Assembly (NCBI GenBank): GCA_034660495.1
Contig: JAYEJJ010000221.1
Span: forward strand, 1-64,000
Source: DATFJZ01 sp034660495
Lineage (GTDB): Bacteria; Desulfobacterota; Desulfobacteria; Desulfobacterales; Desulfobacteraceae
Direction of reading: 5' to 3'
DNA length: 64,000 nucleotides
Under the pieces are notes generated by a model. It saw only the letters and a list, made by a program, of their open reading frames with translations. It was not told where the DNA came from and searched no databases. The translations under genes were made by a program, and so were the position numbers. Positions 35,426 through 43,606 of the stretch are shown here, piece by piece (the stretch's first letter is position 1; each line of letters opens with the position of its first letter).

Positions 35426-35514
35426 GGGGTCAGGCTTCGGTTATTGCGCTTTTGTTTAAATTTGCCTTTAAACAGAGTCCTTTGTCAAAAGCGTAATAAC
35501 CGAAGCCTGACCCC
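35426..35514. repeat. Family F long palindrome, copy 1
   Basis: An 89-bp element. Its 29-bp arms (35426-35454 and 35486-35514), starting GGGGTCAGGCTTCGG, match at 28 of 29 positions. A 31-bp loop contains AAACAGAGTCC. The second copy is at 58023-58111 with the same length. As RNA it would form a very stable hairpin. It lies between flhB and flhA and may act as a transcription stop or a mobile hairpin. Confidence 0.8.
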
Positions 35515-35576
35515 GTTGATCAACAAACCAGCCGATTTGGCCGAAGTTATGACCAAGCCCAAAAACAGGAGTGTGA

Positions 35577-37664
35577 ATGGCAGCTGAAACAACAGGCATA
35601 TTATCAGGCATAAGACGGGAAAGCTCTGATGTGGCAATGATTGTTTTCCTGATCGGGATACTGATGGCCATGATACTGCCCCTGCCTCCCATGCTTCTGG
35701 ATTTTTTTCTGACCCTGAATATTTCCTTTGCCGTTATTGTTTTGATTACCACCATGTATACCAGGGCCCCGCTTGATTTTTTTATTTTTCCTTCCCTGCT
35801 TCTGGTGCTGACCCTGTTCCGTCTTTCCCTGAATGTGGCTTCAACCCGGCTGATCCTCCTTTGTGGCAATGAAGGGCAGCTGGCTGCCGGCGCCATCATT
35901 AAATCTTTCGGCAGTTTTGTTGTTGGCGGGAACTATGTTGTGGGCATGGTGATTTTTATCATCCTGGTGCTGATCAATTTTATGGTTATTACAAAAGGTG
36001 CCGGACGAATTGCTGAGGTTGCAGCGCGGTTCACCCTGGATGCCATGCCGGGAAAACAGATGGCCATTGATGCCGACCTCAATGCAGGCATGATAGATGA
36101 GATCGAAGCCGGCCAGCGGAGAAAGGAGATTGCCAGGGAGTCGGAATTTCACGGTGCCATGGACGGTGCCAGCAAGTTTGTCCGGGGGGATGCCATTGCC
36201 GGTATCATTATCACCTGTATTAATATTGTCGGCGGCTTTGTCATCGGGGTGCTCCAGCAGGGCATGGCCATGGAAGAGGCCATTGTAACCTATACCCTGC
36301 TGACCGTGGGAGACGGCCTGGTCAGCCAGATTCCTGCTCTTCTTATTTCAACTGCTGCCGGGCTTCTGGTGTCCCGTTCAGGATCAGAAAACAGGATGGG
36401 TAAGGATTTTCTATCCCATCTGCTGTCCAGTCCCACTCCGGTTTATATTGGTTCTGTCATTATTTTCTGTTTCGGCCTGGTGCCCGGGCTGCCGTCGTTT
36501 CCCTTTATGACCCTTGGGGTTGTGATGGGGACATTTTGCTGGTATTTTTTAAAAAAAGAGGATATGGGAGAGGAAGAAGAACCCGGCGCAGAAGAAGAGG
36601 CAGAAGCAGCCGGTGCCCCTGAAGAGGTGGATCACCTCCTGTCCCTGGATACCATTGAACTGGAAGTGGGATACGGGCTGATTCCCCTTGTAGACAAGGA
36701 GCAGGACGGCCTGCTTCTGGGCAGAATCAGGGCCATCCGGAGACAGTTTGCCAGTGAAATGGGAATTATCATCCCGCCAATACATATAAGAGATAACCTC
36801 AAACTTAACCCGGCCCAGTACAGGGTTATGATCAAGGGCGTTGAAACAGCAGGTGCAGAACTTATGGTGAATCATCTTCTGGCAATGGATCCCGGTGGGA
36901 TTGCTCTAAAAATAGACGGCATAGAAACCGTTGAACCGGCCTTTAAACTGCCGGCTCTGTGGATTTCCCCGGATATGGAGGAAGATGCAAAATTTGCAGG
37001 ATACACGGTAGTGGACAATTCAACGGTTATTGCCACCCATCTCACAGAAGTGGTGAGAAACAATGCCCATGATCTTCTCGGTCGGCAGGATGTTCAGCAT
37101 CTTCTGGATAATCTGTCCAAAACCAACCCCAAGGCCGTTGAAGAGCTGATTCCTGCATTGCTGACCCTGGGCAATGTTCAGAAAGTGCTTCAGAATCTGC
37201 TTCGGGAGCGGATTTCCATCCGGGATCTGCTCACTATTGTGGAAACCCTTGCCGATTATGCGCCCATGAGCAAGGATCCGGATCTGCTGACCGAGTATGT
37301 CCGGCAGAAAATTGCCCGGGGCATGCTTGCGCCTTATCTGGGCCAGGGCAGAAGTCTTCAGGTCATTACCCTTGACCGGGATCTGGAAGAGATGCTGACC
37401 AAAAATATAAAACATACCGAGCATGGCTCTTACCTGGCAGTTGATCCCGGAACCGTGGAAAAAATTATCAATGCCGTAAGCAGCGAAGTTGAAAAAATGG
37501 TTGCCATGGATGTCCAGCCGGTTATCATGTGTTCCCCGGCCCTGCGCCGTCACTTCAGAAAACTGGTAGAGCATGCTGTCCCTTCTGTTTTTGTGATATC
37601 CCATGCAGAAATCGTTGATGATATTACCCTGACAGCAGGGGGAAAGGTAACATTTAAAAAATGA
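35577..37664 (+). CDS. flhA: Flagellar export protein FlhA
   Basis: A 695-aa export-gate component. The N-terminal half has about eight transmembrane helices, including the LFRLSLNVASTRLIL signature near residue 80. The C-terminal cytoplasmic half (RAIRRQFASEMGIIIPPIHIRDN; DLLTEYVRQKIARGM) forms the docking ring for export chaperones. Length is typical. The gene starts 209 bp after flhB, across family F, and overlaps flhF by 4 bp. Confidence 0.94.
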   Translation: MAAETTGILSGIRRESSDVAMIVFLIGILMAMILPLPPMLLDFFLTLNISFAVIVLITTMYTRAPLDFFIFPSLLLVLTLFRLSLNVASTRLILLCGNEGQLAAGAIIKSFGSFVVGGNYVVGMVIFIILVLINFMVITKGAGRIAEVAARFTLDAMPGKQMAIDADLNAGMIDEIEAGQRRKEIARESEFHGAMDGASKFVRGDAIAGIIITCINIVGGFVIGVLQQGMAMEEAIVTYTLLTVGDGLVSQIPALLISTAAGLLVSRSGSENRMGKDFLSHLLSSPTPVYIGSVIIFCFGLVPGLPSFPFMTLGVVMGTFCWYFLKKEDMGEEEEPGAEEEAEAAGAPEEVDHLLSLDTIELEVGYGLIPLVDKEQDGLLLGRIRAIRRQFASEMGIIIPPIHIRDNLKLNPAQYRVMIKGVETAGAELMVNHLLAMDPGGIALKIDGIETVEPAFKLPALWISPDMEEDAKFAGYTVVDNSTVIATHLTEVVRNNAHDLLGRQDVQHLLDNLSKTNPKAVEELIPALLTLGNVQKVLQNLLRERISIRDLLTIVETLADYAPMSKDPDLLTEYVRQKIARGMLAPYLGQGRSLQVITLDRDLEEMLTKNIKHTEHGSYLAVDPGTVEKIINAVSSEVEKMVAMDVQPVIMCSPALRRHFRKLVEHAVPSVFVISHAEIVDDITLTAGGKVTFKK

Positions 37665-38785
37665 AAAAAAAGATTTTCAGGGCCCAGAGCATTCAGCAGG
37701 CCGTCACCCAGGTCAAGGAAGCTTTAGGCGAGGATGCCATGATCCTCTCCACCAGAAAACTTCCCAGAAGCGTAAGCTCCCCCTATACCCGGCAGATGTT
37801 TGAAGTTGAGGCCGCTGTGTCAGACAGTTCAAGCCAGGTAAAGAAAGATATCCTTGAAAAAGCCGTTTCCCGGGATCAGTCAGCAGATGGGTACGGCGGA
37901 ATAAAAGAAGAACTGCTCAGCATAAAGGATTTGATTTCCCTTGTGGGGTTGGGTTCGGGATTTCAGAACATGATCTGCGCCTATCCGGGAACCCAGGCGC
38001 TGTTTGCCTCCCTTCTGCGCAGCGGTGTGTCCGAACAGATGGTGACCTTTGTACTTCAGAACGCCCTTTATGCCATGGATAAGGATAAGATTCCGGAAAC
38101 AGATAAAGGGGCTGTTTTAAAAAAATATGTACTCAGGCAGTTTGTCCGGCAGATAGAAACCAAAGATTTTTTTGACCTGCCGTCAGATCCGGGCCATCCC
38201 CATGTGGCTGCCTTTGTAGGGCCCACCGGTGTGGGAAAAACCACCACAATTGCAAAACTGGCTGCTGAACTGAGTCTTAAAAGAAAAAAAAAGGTGGGCC
38301 TTGTTTCAATTGACAATTATCGTATCGGTGCCTATGAACAATTAAAAGCCTATGCATCCATTATGGGGTTGATGTCTGTTTCTGCCTTTACCAGAAAAGA
38401 TCTTGAAACAGCTCTTTTAAATATGAGCCGGATGGATATGGTGCTCATAGATACAGCCGGGCACAGCCATTCGGACAATGTACGGATGAACGAGGCCACA
38501 CAGATGATAAACGGGAATTTTAATATGTCAGTGCACCTGGTTTTAAGTGTGACAACGGATTTTGTTGACATGAAACAGGCTGCCAGGGCATTTTCTTCAT
38601 TAAAGCCGGACAGCTATGTGTTTACAAAAATTGACGAAGCCAGACGGTGTGGTAAAATTCTGGATCAGATCAGTCAGATGAAACTGCCGGTATCCATTGT
38701 TACCAACGGACAGAAAGTTCCGGAGGATTTAATTGTTCCGGATGTCAGTACAATGCTGGGTATTGTGCTGGGGACCGAGACTTGA
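37661..38785 (+). CDS. flhF: Polar flagellar GTPase FlhF
   Basis: A 374-aa SRP-type GTPase. G1 is FVGPTGVGKTTTIAKLAAE, then SIDNYRIGAYEQLKAYA, G3 VLIDTAGHS, G4 TKIDEA. The N-terminus (KIFRAQSIQQAVTQVKEALGEDAMILSTR) is the usual FlhF B domain. FlhF places the flagellum at the cell pole. The gene overlaps flhA and is followed by flhG after a repeat-bearing gap of 136 bp. Confidence 0.92.
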   Translation: MKKKIFRAQSIQQAVTQVKEALGEDAMILSTRKLPRSVSSPYTRQMFEVEAAVSDSSSQVKKDILEKAVSRDQSADGYGGIKEELLSIKDLISLVGLGSGFQNMICAYPGTQALFASLLRSGVSEQMVTFVLQNALYAMDKDKIPETDKGAVLKKYVLRQFVRQIETKDFFDLPSDPGHPHVAAFVGPTGVGKTTTIAKLAAELSLKRKKKVGLVSIDNYRIGAYEQLKAYASIMGLMSVSAFTRKDLETALLNMSRMDMVLIDTAGHSHSDNVRMNEATQMINGNFNMSVHLVLSVTTDFVDMKQAARAFSSLKPDSYVFTKIDEARRCGKILDQISQMKLPVSIVTNGQKVPEDLIVPDVSTMLGIVLGTET

Positions 38786-38805
38786 GACAGGAGACAAGAA
38801 ACAGC

Positions 38806-38856
38806 CGACTTCGTTGTGGCCGGGTCGGTGATCATGGTCCGGCCATGCCGGTTATA
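38806..38856 (+). repeat. Family B element, partial copy between flhF and flhG
   Basis: Only the right half is present: TTCGTTGTGGCCGGGTCGG, the GGCCGG/CCGGCC hairpin and CATGCCGGTTATATAAA. A short family D piece (GAGACAAGAAACAG, about 38788-38803) abuts it. No promoter is recognised in this gap. Confidence 0.6.
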
Positions 38857-38921
38857 TAAAATAAGGTATTGATTTGTTGGATCAGGACATTCAGGGTTAC
38901 GGTGAAAAGGAGATATAAAAG

Positions 38922-39812
38922 GTGGATCAGGCAAATGGACTGCGGCACATTGTAAGAAAAGGACAATTGGCAAAAAGGAAATCCCCCGGCACAAAATCTG
39001 TGCCCAGGGTTATTGCTGTGACCAGCGGCAAGGGAGGCGTCGGTAAGACCAATCTGGTGGGTAATCTTGCCATTGCCCTGAGCCAGCGCGGTAAAAAAGT
39101 CGTGGTCCTTGATGCAGATGTGGGGCTCGGTAATATTGATATTATATTCAATCTCAGGCCCAGGTATAATATCAGCCAGGTGATCGCCGGTGAAATGAGT
39201 CTGTCTGATGTTATGGTCACCACCCGTCACGGTGTAAAAATTATTCCGGCAGGGTCAGGGTTTGCCAATCTTACTCAGCTTGCGGATGGTGAAAAGCTTA
39301 ATCTACTGAACGCCTTTGAACGTCTGAGCGATACAATTGATATTGTGCTGGTTGATACTGGAGCCGGCATATCCTCCAATGTGCTGTATTTTAATTCTGC
39401 AGCCGATGAATCCATTGTTGTGGCCACAAATGAACCTACTTCCATTACAGATGCCTATGCACTGATGAAGGTTTTATCCAGGGAATATGGAACAAGGTAT
39501 TTTAAACTGGTGGTGAATATGGTAAGGTCAGATAAAGATGCAAAATTAGTTTATGGGTCATTGAGCGGCGCCCTGGACCGTTTTCTGGGAAATGTGGTGC
39601 TGGAGTATTTTGGTTTTATCGGCCATGACCCCATGATTAAAAAAGCGGTGATGAATCGAACTCCGGTTATTGATTTTGCAGGCACATCTCCTTCAGCTGC
39701 TGTGTTTAAGGATTTTGCGGAAAAACTGGTTAAATCGCCGAGAAGAACCAATGCAGATGGGAACATCACTTTTTTTATGAAAAAATTATTTAATGCAGCA
39801 GATCAAGGTTGA
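38922..39812 (+). CDS. flhG: Flagellar number regulator FlhG (MinD/ParA family)
   Basis: A 296-aa ATPase. The deviant Walker A is TSGKGGVGKTNLVGNLA (residues about 31-47), followed by VLDADVGLGNIDIIFNL and LVDTGAGIS. FlhG (FleN, YlxH) counters FlhF and limits flagellar number, often by binding the sigma-54 activator. GTG start with AAAAGGAGAT about 8 bp upstream. The C-terminal amphipathic helix (TFFMKKLFNA-like) may bind membrane. Confidence 0.92.
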   Translation: MDQANGLRHIVRKGQLAKRKSPGTKSVPRVIAVTSGKGGVGKTNLVGNLAIALSQRGKKVVVLDADVGLGNIDIIFNLRPRYNISQVIAGEMSLSDVMVTTRHGVKIIPAGSGFANLTQLADGEKLNLLNAFERLSDTIDIVLVDTGAGISSNVLYFNSAADESIVVATNEPTSITDAYALMKVLSREYGTRYFKLVVNMVRSDKDAKLVYGSLSGALDRFLGNVVLEYFGFIGHDPMIKKAVMNRTPVIDFAGTSPSAAVFKDFAEKLVKSPRRTNADGNITFFMKKLFNAADQG

Positions 39813-39898
39813 TATGAACTGGAAATTGACCTTATACACTGGATGAACACTGGATGAACAGGTTTTAATAACTCCACAGAGGTACGGTCTAAAAGCCT

Positions 39899-40633
39899 AT
39901 GGGTAAGAAAAAAGACGACAGGTGGCGGGAAGACAGAATTCTGGAAAATGCGTATCTGGTCAAGTATATTGCCTCACGGTTTGCCAGACGTCTGCCTTCA
40001 AATGTGCTTTTTGATGAGCTTGTCAGTGCAGGGTCTCTTGGCTTGATTGATGCTGTGGATAAATTTGATACAGATAAGCATGTCAGTCTCAAGACCTATG
40101 CCCAGTACAGAATAAAAGGCGCTATTCTGGATGAGCTGAGAAGCATGGATACTTATTCCAGGTCCATGCGTAAAAAAATTCAGGATATTGCCCAGGCAGC
40201 AAAGCAAATAGAAAATAAAACCGGCGTTCCTGCCTCTGATCCTGAAGTGGCAGAGGCCCTTGGCATGGACCTTGAGTCTTATTATGATATGCTGACATCC
40301 ATTCATGGTGCTGCAATTTTAAGCCTGGATGCATTTATATCTCCCCACAGAACCAATGCATTATCAAATAAAAGATTTGTATCCGGGTTAAAAGCCAGGG
40401 ACAATCCTGCTGATTTATTTGACAGGGAGGAGTTGAAGGCTGTTCTGGCCAGGGCTATAGAAAAGATGGGAAAAAAGGAGCAATTGGTTGTTTCCCTTTA
40501 CTATTATGAAGAATTAACTTTAAAGGAAATAGGAGAGGTGCTCTCTCTGACAGAATCCCGGATATGTCAGATTCACACTGCCGCATTGATCAAGCTGAAA
40601 ATCAAACTCCAGGATTATTTTCAGTCAACATAA
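39899..40633 (+). CDS. fliA: Flagellar sigma factor FliA (sigma-28)
   Basis: A 244-aa sigma-70-family protein without region 1. Region 2 (YLVKYIASRFARRLPSNVLFDELVSAGSLGLIDAVDKFD), region 3 and region 4 (VVSLYYYEELTLKEIGEVLSLTESRICQIHTAAL) are all present. FliA directs late flagellar genes; a candidate target lies at 59878-59904 before flgN. It follows flhG by 86 bp, completing the flhA-F-G-fliA order usual for polar flagella. Confidence 0.93.
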   Translation: MGKKKDDRWREDRILENAYLVKYIASRFARRLPSNVLFDELVSAGSLGLIDAVDKFDTDKHVSLKTYAQYRIKGAILDELRSMDTYSRSMRKKIQDIAQAAKQIENKTGVPASDPEVAEALGMDLESYYDMLTSIHGAAILSLDAFISPHRTNALSNKRFVSGLKARDNPADLFDREELKAVLARAIEKMGKKEQLVVSLYYYEELTLKEIGEVLSLTESRICQIHTAALIKLKIKLQDYFQST

Positions 40634-40659
40634 AACACAGGGGTTAAAGAGGGCCTGAA

Positions 40660-42633
40660 ATGTCTGATACGACTACAGATGACGATCTTGTCTCCCAGGA
40701 TGATATTGACAATCGTCTGGATTCCGGTCAAAATACGGGTTCTGACGGGGCAGGCAAAGAAGAAGAGTTTGGAGAGCTTTCTCAGGATGATATAGACAGC
40801 CTTTTAAACGGCTCGTCCATGGGCAGCGGATCTTCAGATGATGATTCTGGTGACATGGATGACGATGATTTTGAGCTGGTTTCCCAGGATGACATAGACA
40901 GCCTTCTGGAGGAATCCTCATCCAGAGATCTGGAAGATTCATCTGATGGGCCTGACCTCATTGATTCAGAATCCATGGAAGACACTGAAGAAGATCTGAT
41001 TTCCCAGGATGACATAGACAGTCTGCTGGAGGATTCATCTGCCGTTGATCTGGAGGTGTCGTCTGCCGATTCTGATCTCAGTGATCAGGAAAGCATGGAA
41101 GATACTGAAGAAGAACTGGTTTCCCAGGATGACATAGACAGCCTGCTGGAGGGTTCGTCTGATGTTGATCTGGAATCGTCATCTGCCGATCCTGATCTCA
41201 GTGAACAGGAAAGCATGGAAGACACTGAAGAAGAACTGGTTTCCCAGGATGACATAGACAGCCTGCTGGAGGGTTCGTCTGATGTTGATCTGGAATCGTC
41301 ATCTGCCGATTCTGATCTCAGTGAACAGGAAAGCATGGAAGACACTGAAGAAGAGCGGGTTTCCCAGGATGACATAGACAGCCTGCTGGAGGATTCATCT
41401 GCTGATGATCTGGAAGTGTCATCACACGGCCCTGACCTCAGTGGTACGGAAAAGGGGAGCAGGGGACCTGAATCCGGCAATGAGGATGTGATTGACGAAT
41501 CCCAGGGAATTGACATTCAGGATTGTCTGATTACCCAGGAAGTGCTGGATCAGTTGATAAAGGAAGATGAAGAAGCTGAAAACCAGGCGGATGATGAAAT
41601 AGAACCATCCCTGGAGACAGAAGCGGTTCCGGAACAGGATCAGCAGCCGGATTTAAAAGAAGAACCCGATGCACAGGTTGATTCAGAAGAAGAGCCGGAT
41701 TTACAGCCTGTTTCAGGCGCAGAGACGGACGCTGAAGCAGATTCGGTTCCACTGGAAAATCAGGGGGAAGATGTCAGCCAGAATGATATTGATGCACTGC
41801 TGGATGATCCCGATGATGACATGACTGATGATGAGGAAAGCGGAAAATCACTGATTTCTCATAAGGATATAGACTCTCTGCTGGGAAGCACTGAGGAGGA
41901 TGATGAAGATTTTCTCGGCGATGTTGATTCAGATGGTTCCTTTGGTGACACTTCACTGGGGCTTGATGATGACGATCAGGAAATTGAACCTGATGACGCA
42001 GGTGAAGAGTTTTATCCCTACGATGAAGCAGAAAAAAGTGATCAGGTTGTATTGGAGGCTGGAGAGGACACTCAGGTCGAGAAAGACACAGACGTCGGGA
42101 AAGAAAAAGAAAAACGTACTGGAGAAAAAAAATTCTCGTTAAAAAAAGTATTGGTTTTTGCGTCCATATGCATTGTTTTATCTGTTTCAGGTGCGTCTTA
42201 TTATATTTTAAACGCCATGAAAGATAAAAGCGAGTCTGAAAATCAGGTTGTTTTGGAAGAACCGGTACAGTCAGACGGGCCTGAGGTGGAAACCGTGGAG
42301 ATTGATCTTCGGAAAACTGCAAATCTGCCTGATTCCGGCACTGTGGACCTGAATGGGTTTTTTGTGCTTTCTCCAACTGAAGAGAGCGGGTTTGTCTATG
42401 TTTCCGCCGACCTTTCAATAGATTATTCCCGTGGCAGAGCCCTTTCCGAGATAAATAAACATATGGCCCTTTACAGGGATATAATTTATGATGCCATCAG
42501 TCATGCCATTGCCAGGGATACCAATGCAGTGTCTGAAAAAGAGCTGCTTTCTGCAGTAAAAAAAGCGCTGAACAGCGCGCTTCCTGACAACTATATCGAA
42601 AAGGTCAGTTTTACACGGTTTAAAACTGGATAG
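40660..42633 (+). CDS. Acidic membrane protein with repeated FliM-type CheY-binding motifs and a FliL-like domain
   Basis: 657 aa. Residues 1-490 are very acidic and carry the motif SQDDIDSLL or close variants beginning at residues 12, 41, 75, 115, 155, 195, 235, 373 and 400, with a weak copy at 292 (ITQEVLDQLI). Copies 75-235 repeat every 40 residues (120 bp). A basic stretch and one transmembrane helix (about 496-516) follow. The last 110 residues (FVYVSADLSIDYSRGRALSEINKHMALYRDIIYDAI) resemble the periplasmic FliL domain. Orientation would place the motifs in the cytoplasm. FliM of this locus has the same motif at residues 6-14. A CheY-P binding or motor-docking role is inference. Confidence 0.8.
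   Translation: MSDTTTDDDLVSQDDIDNRLDSGQNTGSDGAGKEEEFGELSQDDIDSLLNGSSMGSGSSDDDSGDMDDDDFELVSQDDIDSLLEESSSRDLEDSSDGPDLIDSESMEDTEEDLISQDDIDSLLEDSSAVDLEVSSADSDLSDQESMEDTEEELVSQDDIDSLLEGSSDVDLESSSADPDLSEQESMEDTEEELVSQDDIDSLLEGSSDVDLESSSADSDLSEQESMEDTEEERVSQDDIDSLLEDSSADDLEVSSHGPDLSGTEKGSRGPESGNEDVIDESQGIDIQDCLITQEVLDQLIKEDEEAENQADDEIEPSLETEAVPEQDQQPDLKEEPDAQVDSEEEPDLQPVSGAETDAEADSVPLENQGEDVSQNDIDALLDDPDDDMTDDEESGKSLISHKDIDSLLGSTEEDDEDFLGDVDSDGSFGDTSLGLDDDDQEIEPDDAGEEFYPYDEAEKSDQVVLEAGEDTQVEKDTDVGKEKEKRTGEKKFSLKKVLVFASICIVLSVSGASYYILNAMKDKSESENQVVLEEPVQSDGPEVETVEIDLRKTANLPDSGTVDLNGFFVLSPTEESGFVYVSADLSIDYSRGRALSEINKHMALYRDIIYDAISHAIARDTNAVSEKELLSAVKKALNSALPDNYIEKVSFTRFKTG
40861..41450 (+). repeat. 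120-bp tandem repeat array in the multi-motif gene
   Basis: About five units of 120 bp (40 codons), each with CCCAGGATGACATAGACAG encoding the QDDIDS core. The units beginning near 41101 and 41221 are almost identical, which implies recent duplication. Outer units are more diverged. Confidence 0.88.
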
Positions 42634-42647
42634 GAGGTGGTGTTTGC

Positions 42648-42968
42648 ATGACAACCATACCCGGACACAATATAGTCATTCAGCAGTCAGGGGCATTGCA
42701 TGAGGCCATACACCATGTAAAACCCAATGCACCCCTGCCTGAACAGCTGGCATACCATCAGGCAGCACGGGAGGCCCTTGAAAAAAGCAGTGTACAGGAA
42801 ACTGAAAAGCCGGAAAAAGCAAAGCAGAAAAAGGAAAAAGCCATAGAGGAAAGAGAAGCACGCAGGGAAAGGGAACGGCAGAAAAGAAATGCTGAGAAAA
42901 AGAAAAAAAAATCAGAAAAGGATAAAACAGCCGATTTTCCAGGGAGTCTGCTTAATACCACTGTATGA
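42648..42968 (+). CDS. Small charged coiled-coil protein, unknown function
   Basis: A 106-aa protein. Residues 1-45 are mixed (HNIVIQQSGALHEAIHHVKPNAPLPEQLAYHQAAREALEKS). Residues 46-95 are an almost uninterrupted Lys/Glu/Arg helix, likely a coiled coil. No family was recognised. It overlaps the next gene by 4 bp and follows the multi-motif gene by 14 bp, with GGAGGTGG upstream, so it belongs to the same transcript. Similar small genes are common beside fliA clusters of Desulfobacterota, though I cannot name one. Confidence 0.6.
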   Translation: MTTIPGHNIVIQQSGALHEAIHHVKPNAPLPEQLAYHQAAREALEKSSVQETEKPEKAKQKKEKAIEEREARRERERQKRNAEKKKKKSEKDKTADFPGSLLNTTV

Positions 42969-43606
42969 TTGAATTGTTTTCCATTGAATTCTGGATCTGT
43001 ATACAGCTGTTTGTCGATCTTGTTTTTGCCGCTCTTTTGTTTATATTTGTAAAAAGGGTGGGTAAAGCGTTGAAAAACAGACCAGAAGCCGAGGACTTAA
43101 GTTTCGGGTCTGATCCAGGGTCAAAACTTAGGTCTAAGCTGGACAGCTATCCTGCAGAAAAAGCGGCAGAGGAGATTATTGGCCTGCTGGAGCCCCTTGT
43201 TGCTGAAGCAGAACGTGCGGCGAAAATCTTTGACGGTCAGATAAAGGAAAAGAAGAAATTGATAAACGGGGTCAATGATGCCCTGGATTCAAGAATTATA
43301 AGTATCAATCTTCTTCTTTCACGGGCTGAGGCCCTTTACAGATCCCAGAAGGAATCCAGTCCACTTGAAGCATGCCAGCGGCCAAACGATTTTTCAAATG
43401 CTCCTTTTAATCCCTCTTCCAGCAGCCGCCCTTCAGACCTGGGTAAAAAAGGGGATGTATTTGACCAGCAGAAGCGTATTATTGATTTATACACCCAGGG
43501 GTTCGGCATTGAGGCCATAGCCTCAAAGCTGTCCATGCCCAAGGGGGAAGTTCAGCTGGTGGTCAGTCTTAAACAGAAATTTGTCAATATGGAAAATCAA
43601 AAGTGA
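42965..43606 (+). CDS. Membrane-anchored protein with C-terminal HTH-like segment (DUF2802-like)
   Basis: 213 aa. One N-terminal transmembrane helix (residues 8-30, WICIQLFVDLVFAALLFIFV), a coiled segment (about 65-125), a Ser/Pro-rich linker and a C-terminal helix-turn-helix-like piece (IIDLYTQGFGIEAIASKLSMPKGEVQLVVSLKQK). The layout recalls DUF2802 proteins found beside flagellar and chemotaxis genes. The function is unknown. Overlaps both neighbours by 4 bp, so translation is coupled. Confidence 0.6.
   Translation: MIELFSIEFWICIQLFVDLVFAALLFIFVKRVGKALKNRPEAEDLSFGSDPGSKLRSKLDSYPAEKAAEEIIGLLEPLVAEAERAAKIFDGQIKEKKKLINGVNDALDSRIISINLLLSRAEALYRSQKESSPLEACQRPNDFSNAPFNPSSSSRPSDLGKKGDVFDQQKRIIDLYTQGFGIEAIASKLSMPKGEVQLVVSLKQKFVNMENQK

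Noticed and set aside
35426..35514. Plain intrinsic terminator
   Set aside because: The hairpin is far longer than a terminator, lacks a T-run, and recurs at equal length elsewhere, so it is described as a repeat element.
41774..42418. 214-codon antisense frame over the multi-motif gene
   Set aside because: His/Gln-rich composition is the expected complement of acidic codons; the sense protein has clear domains.
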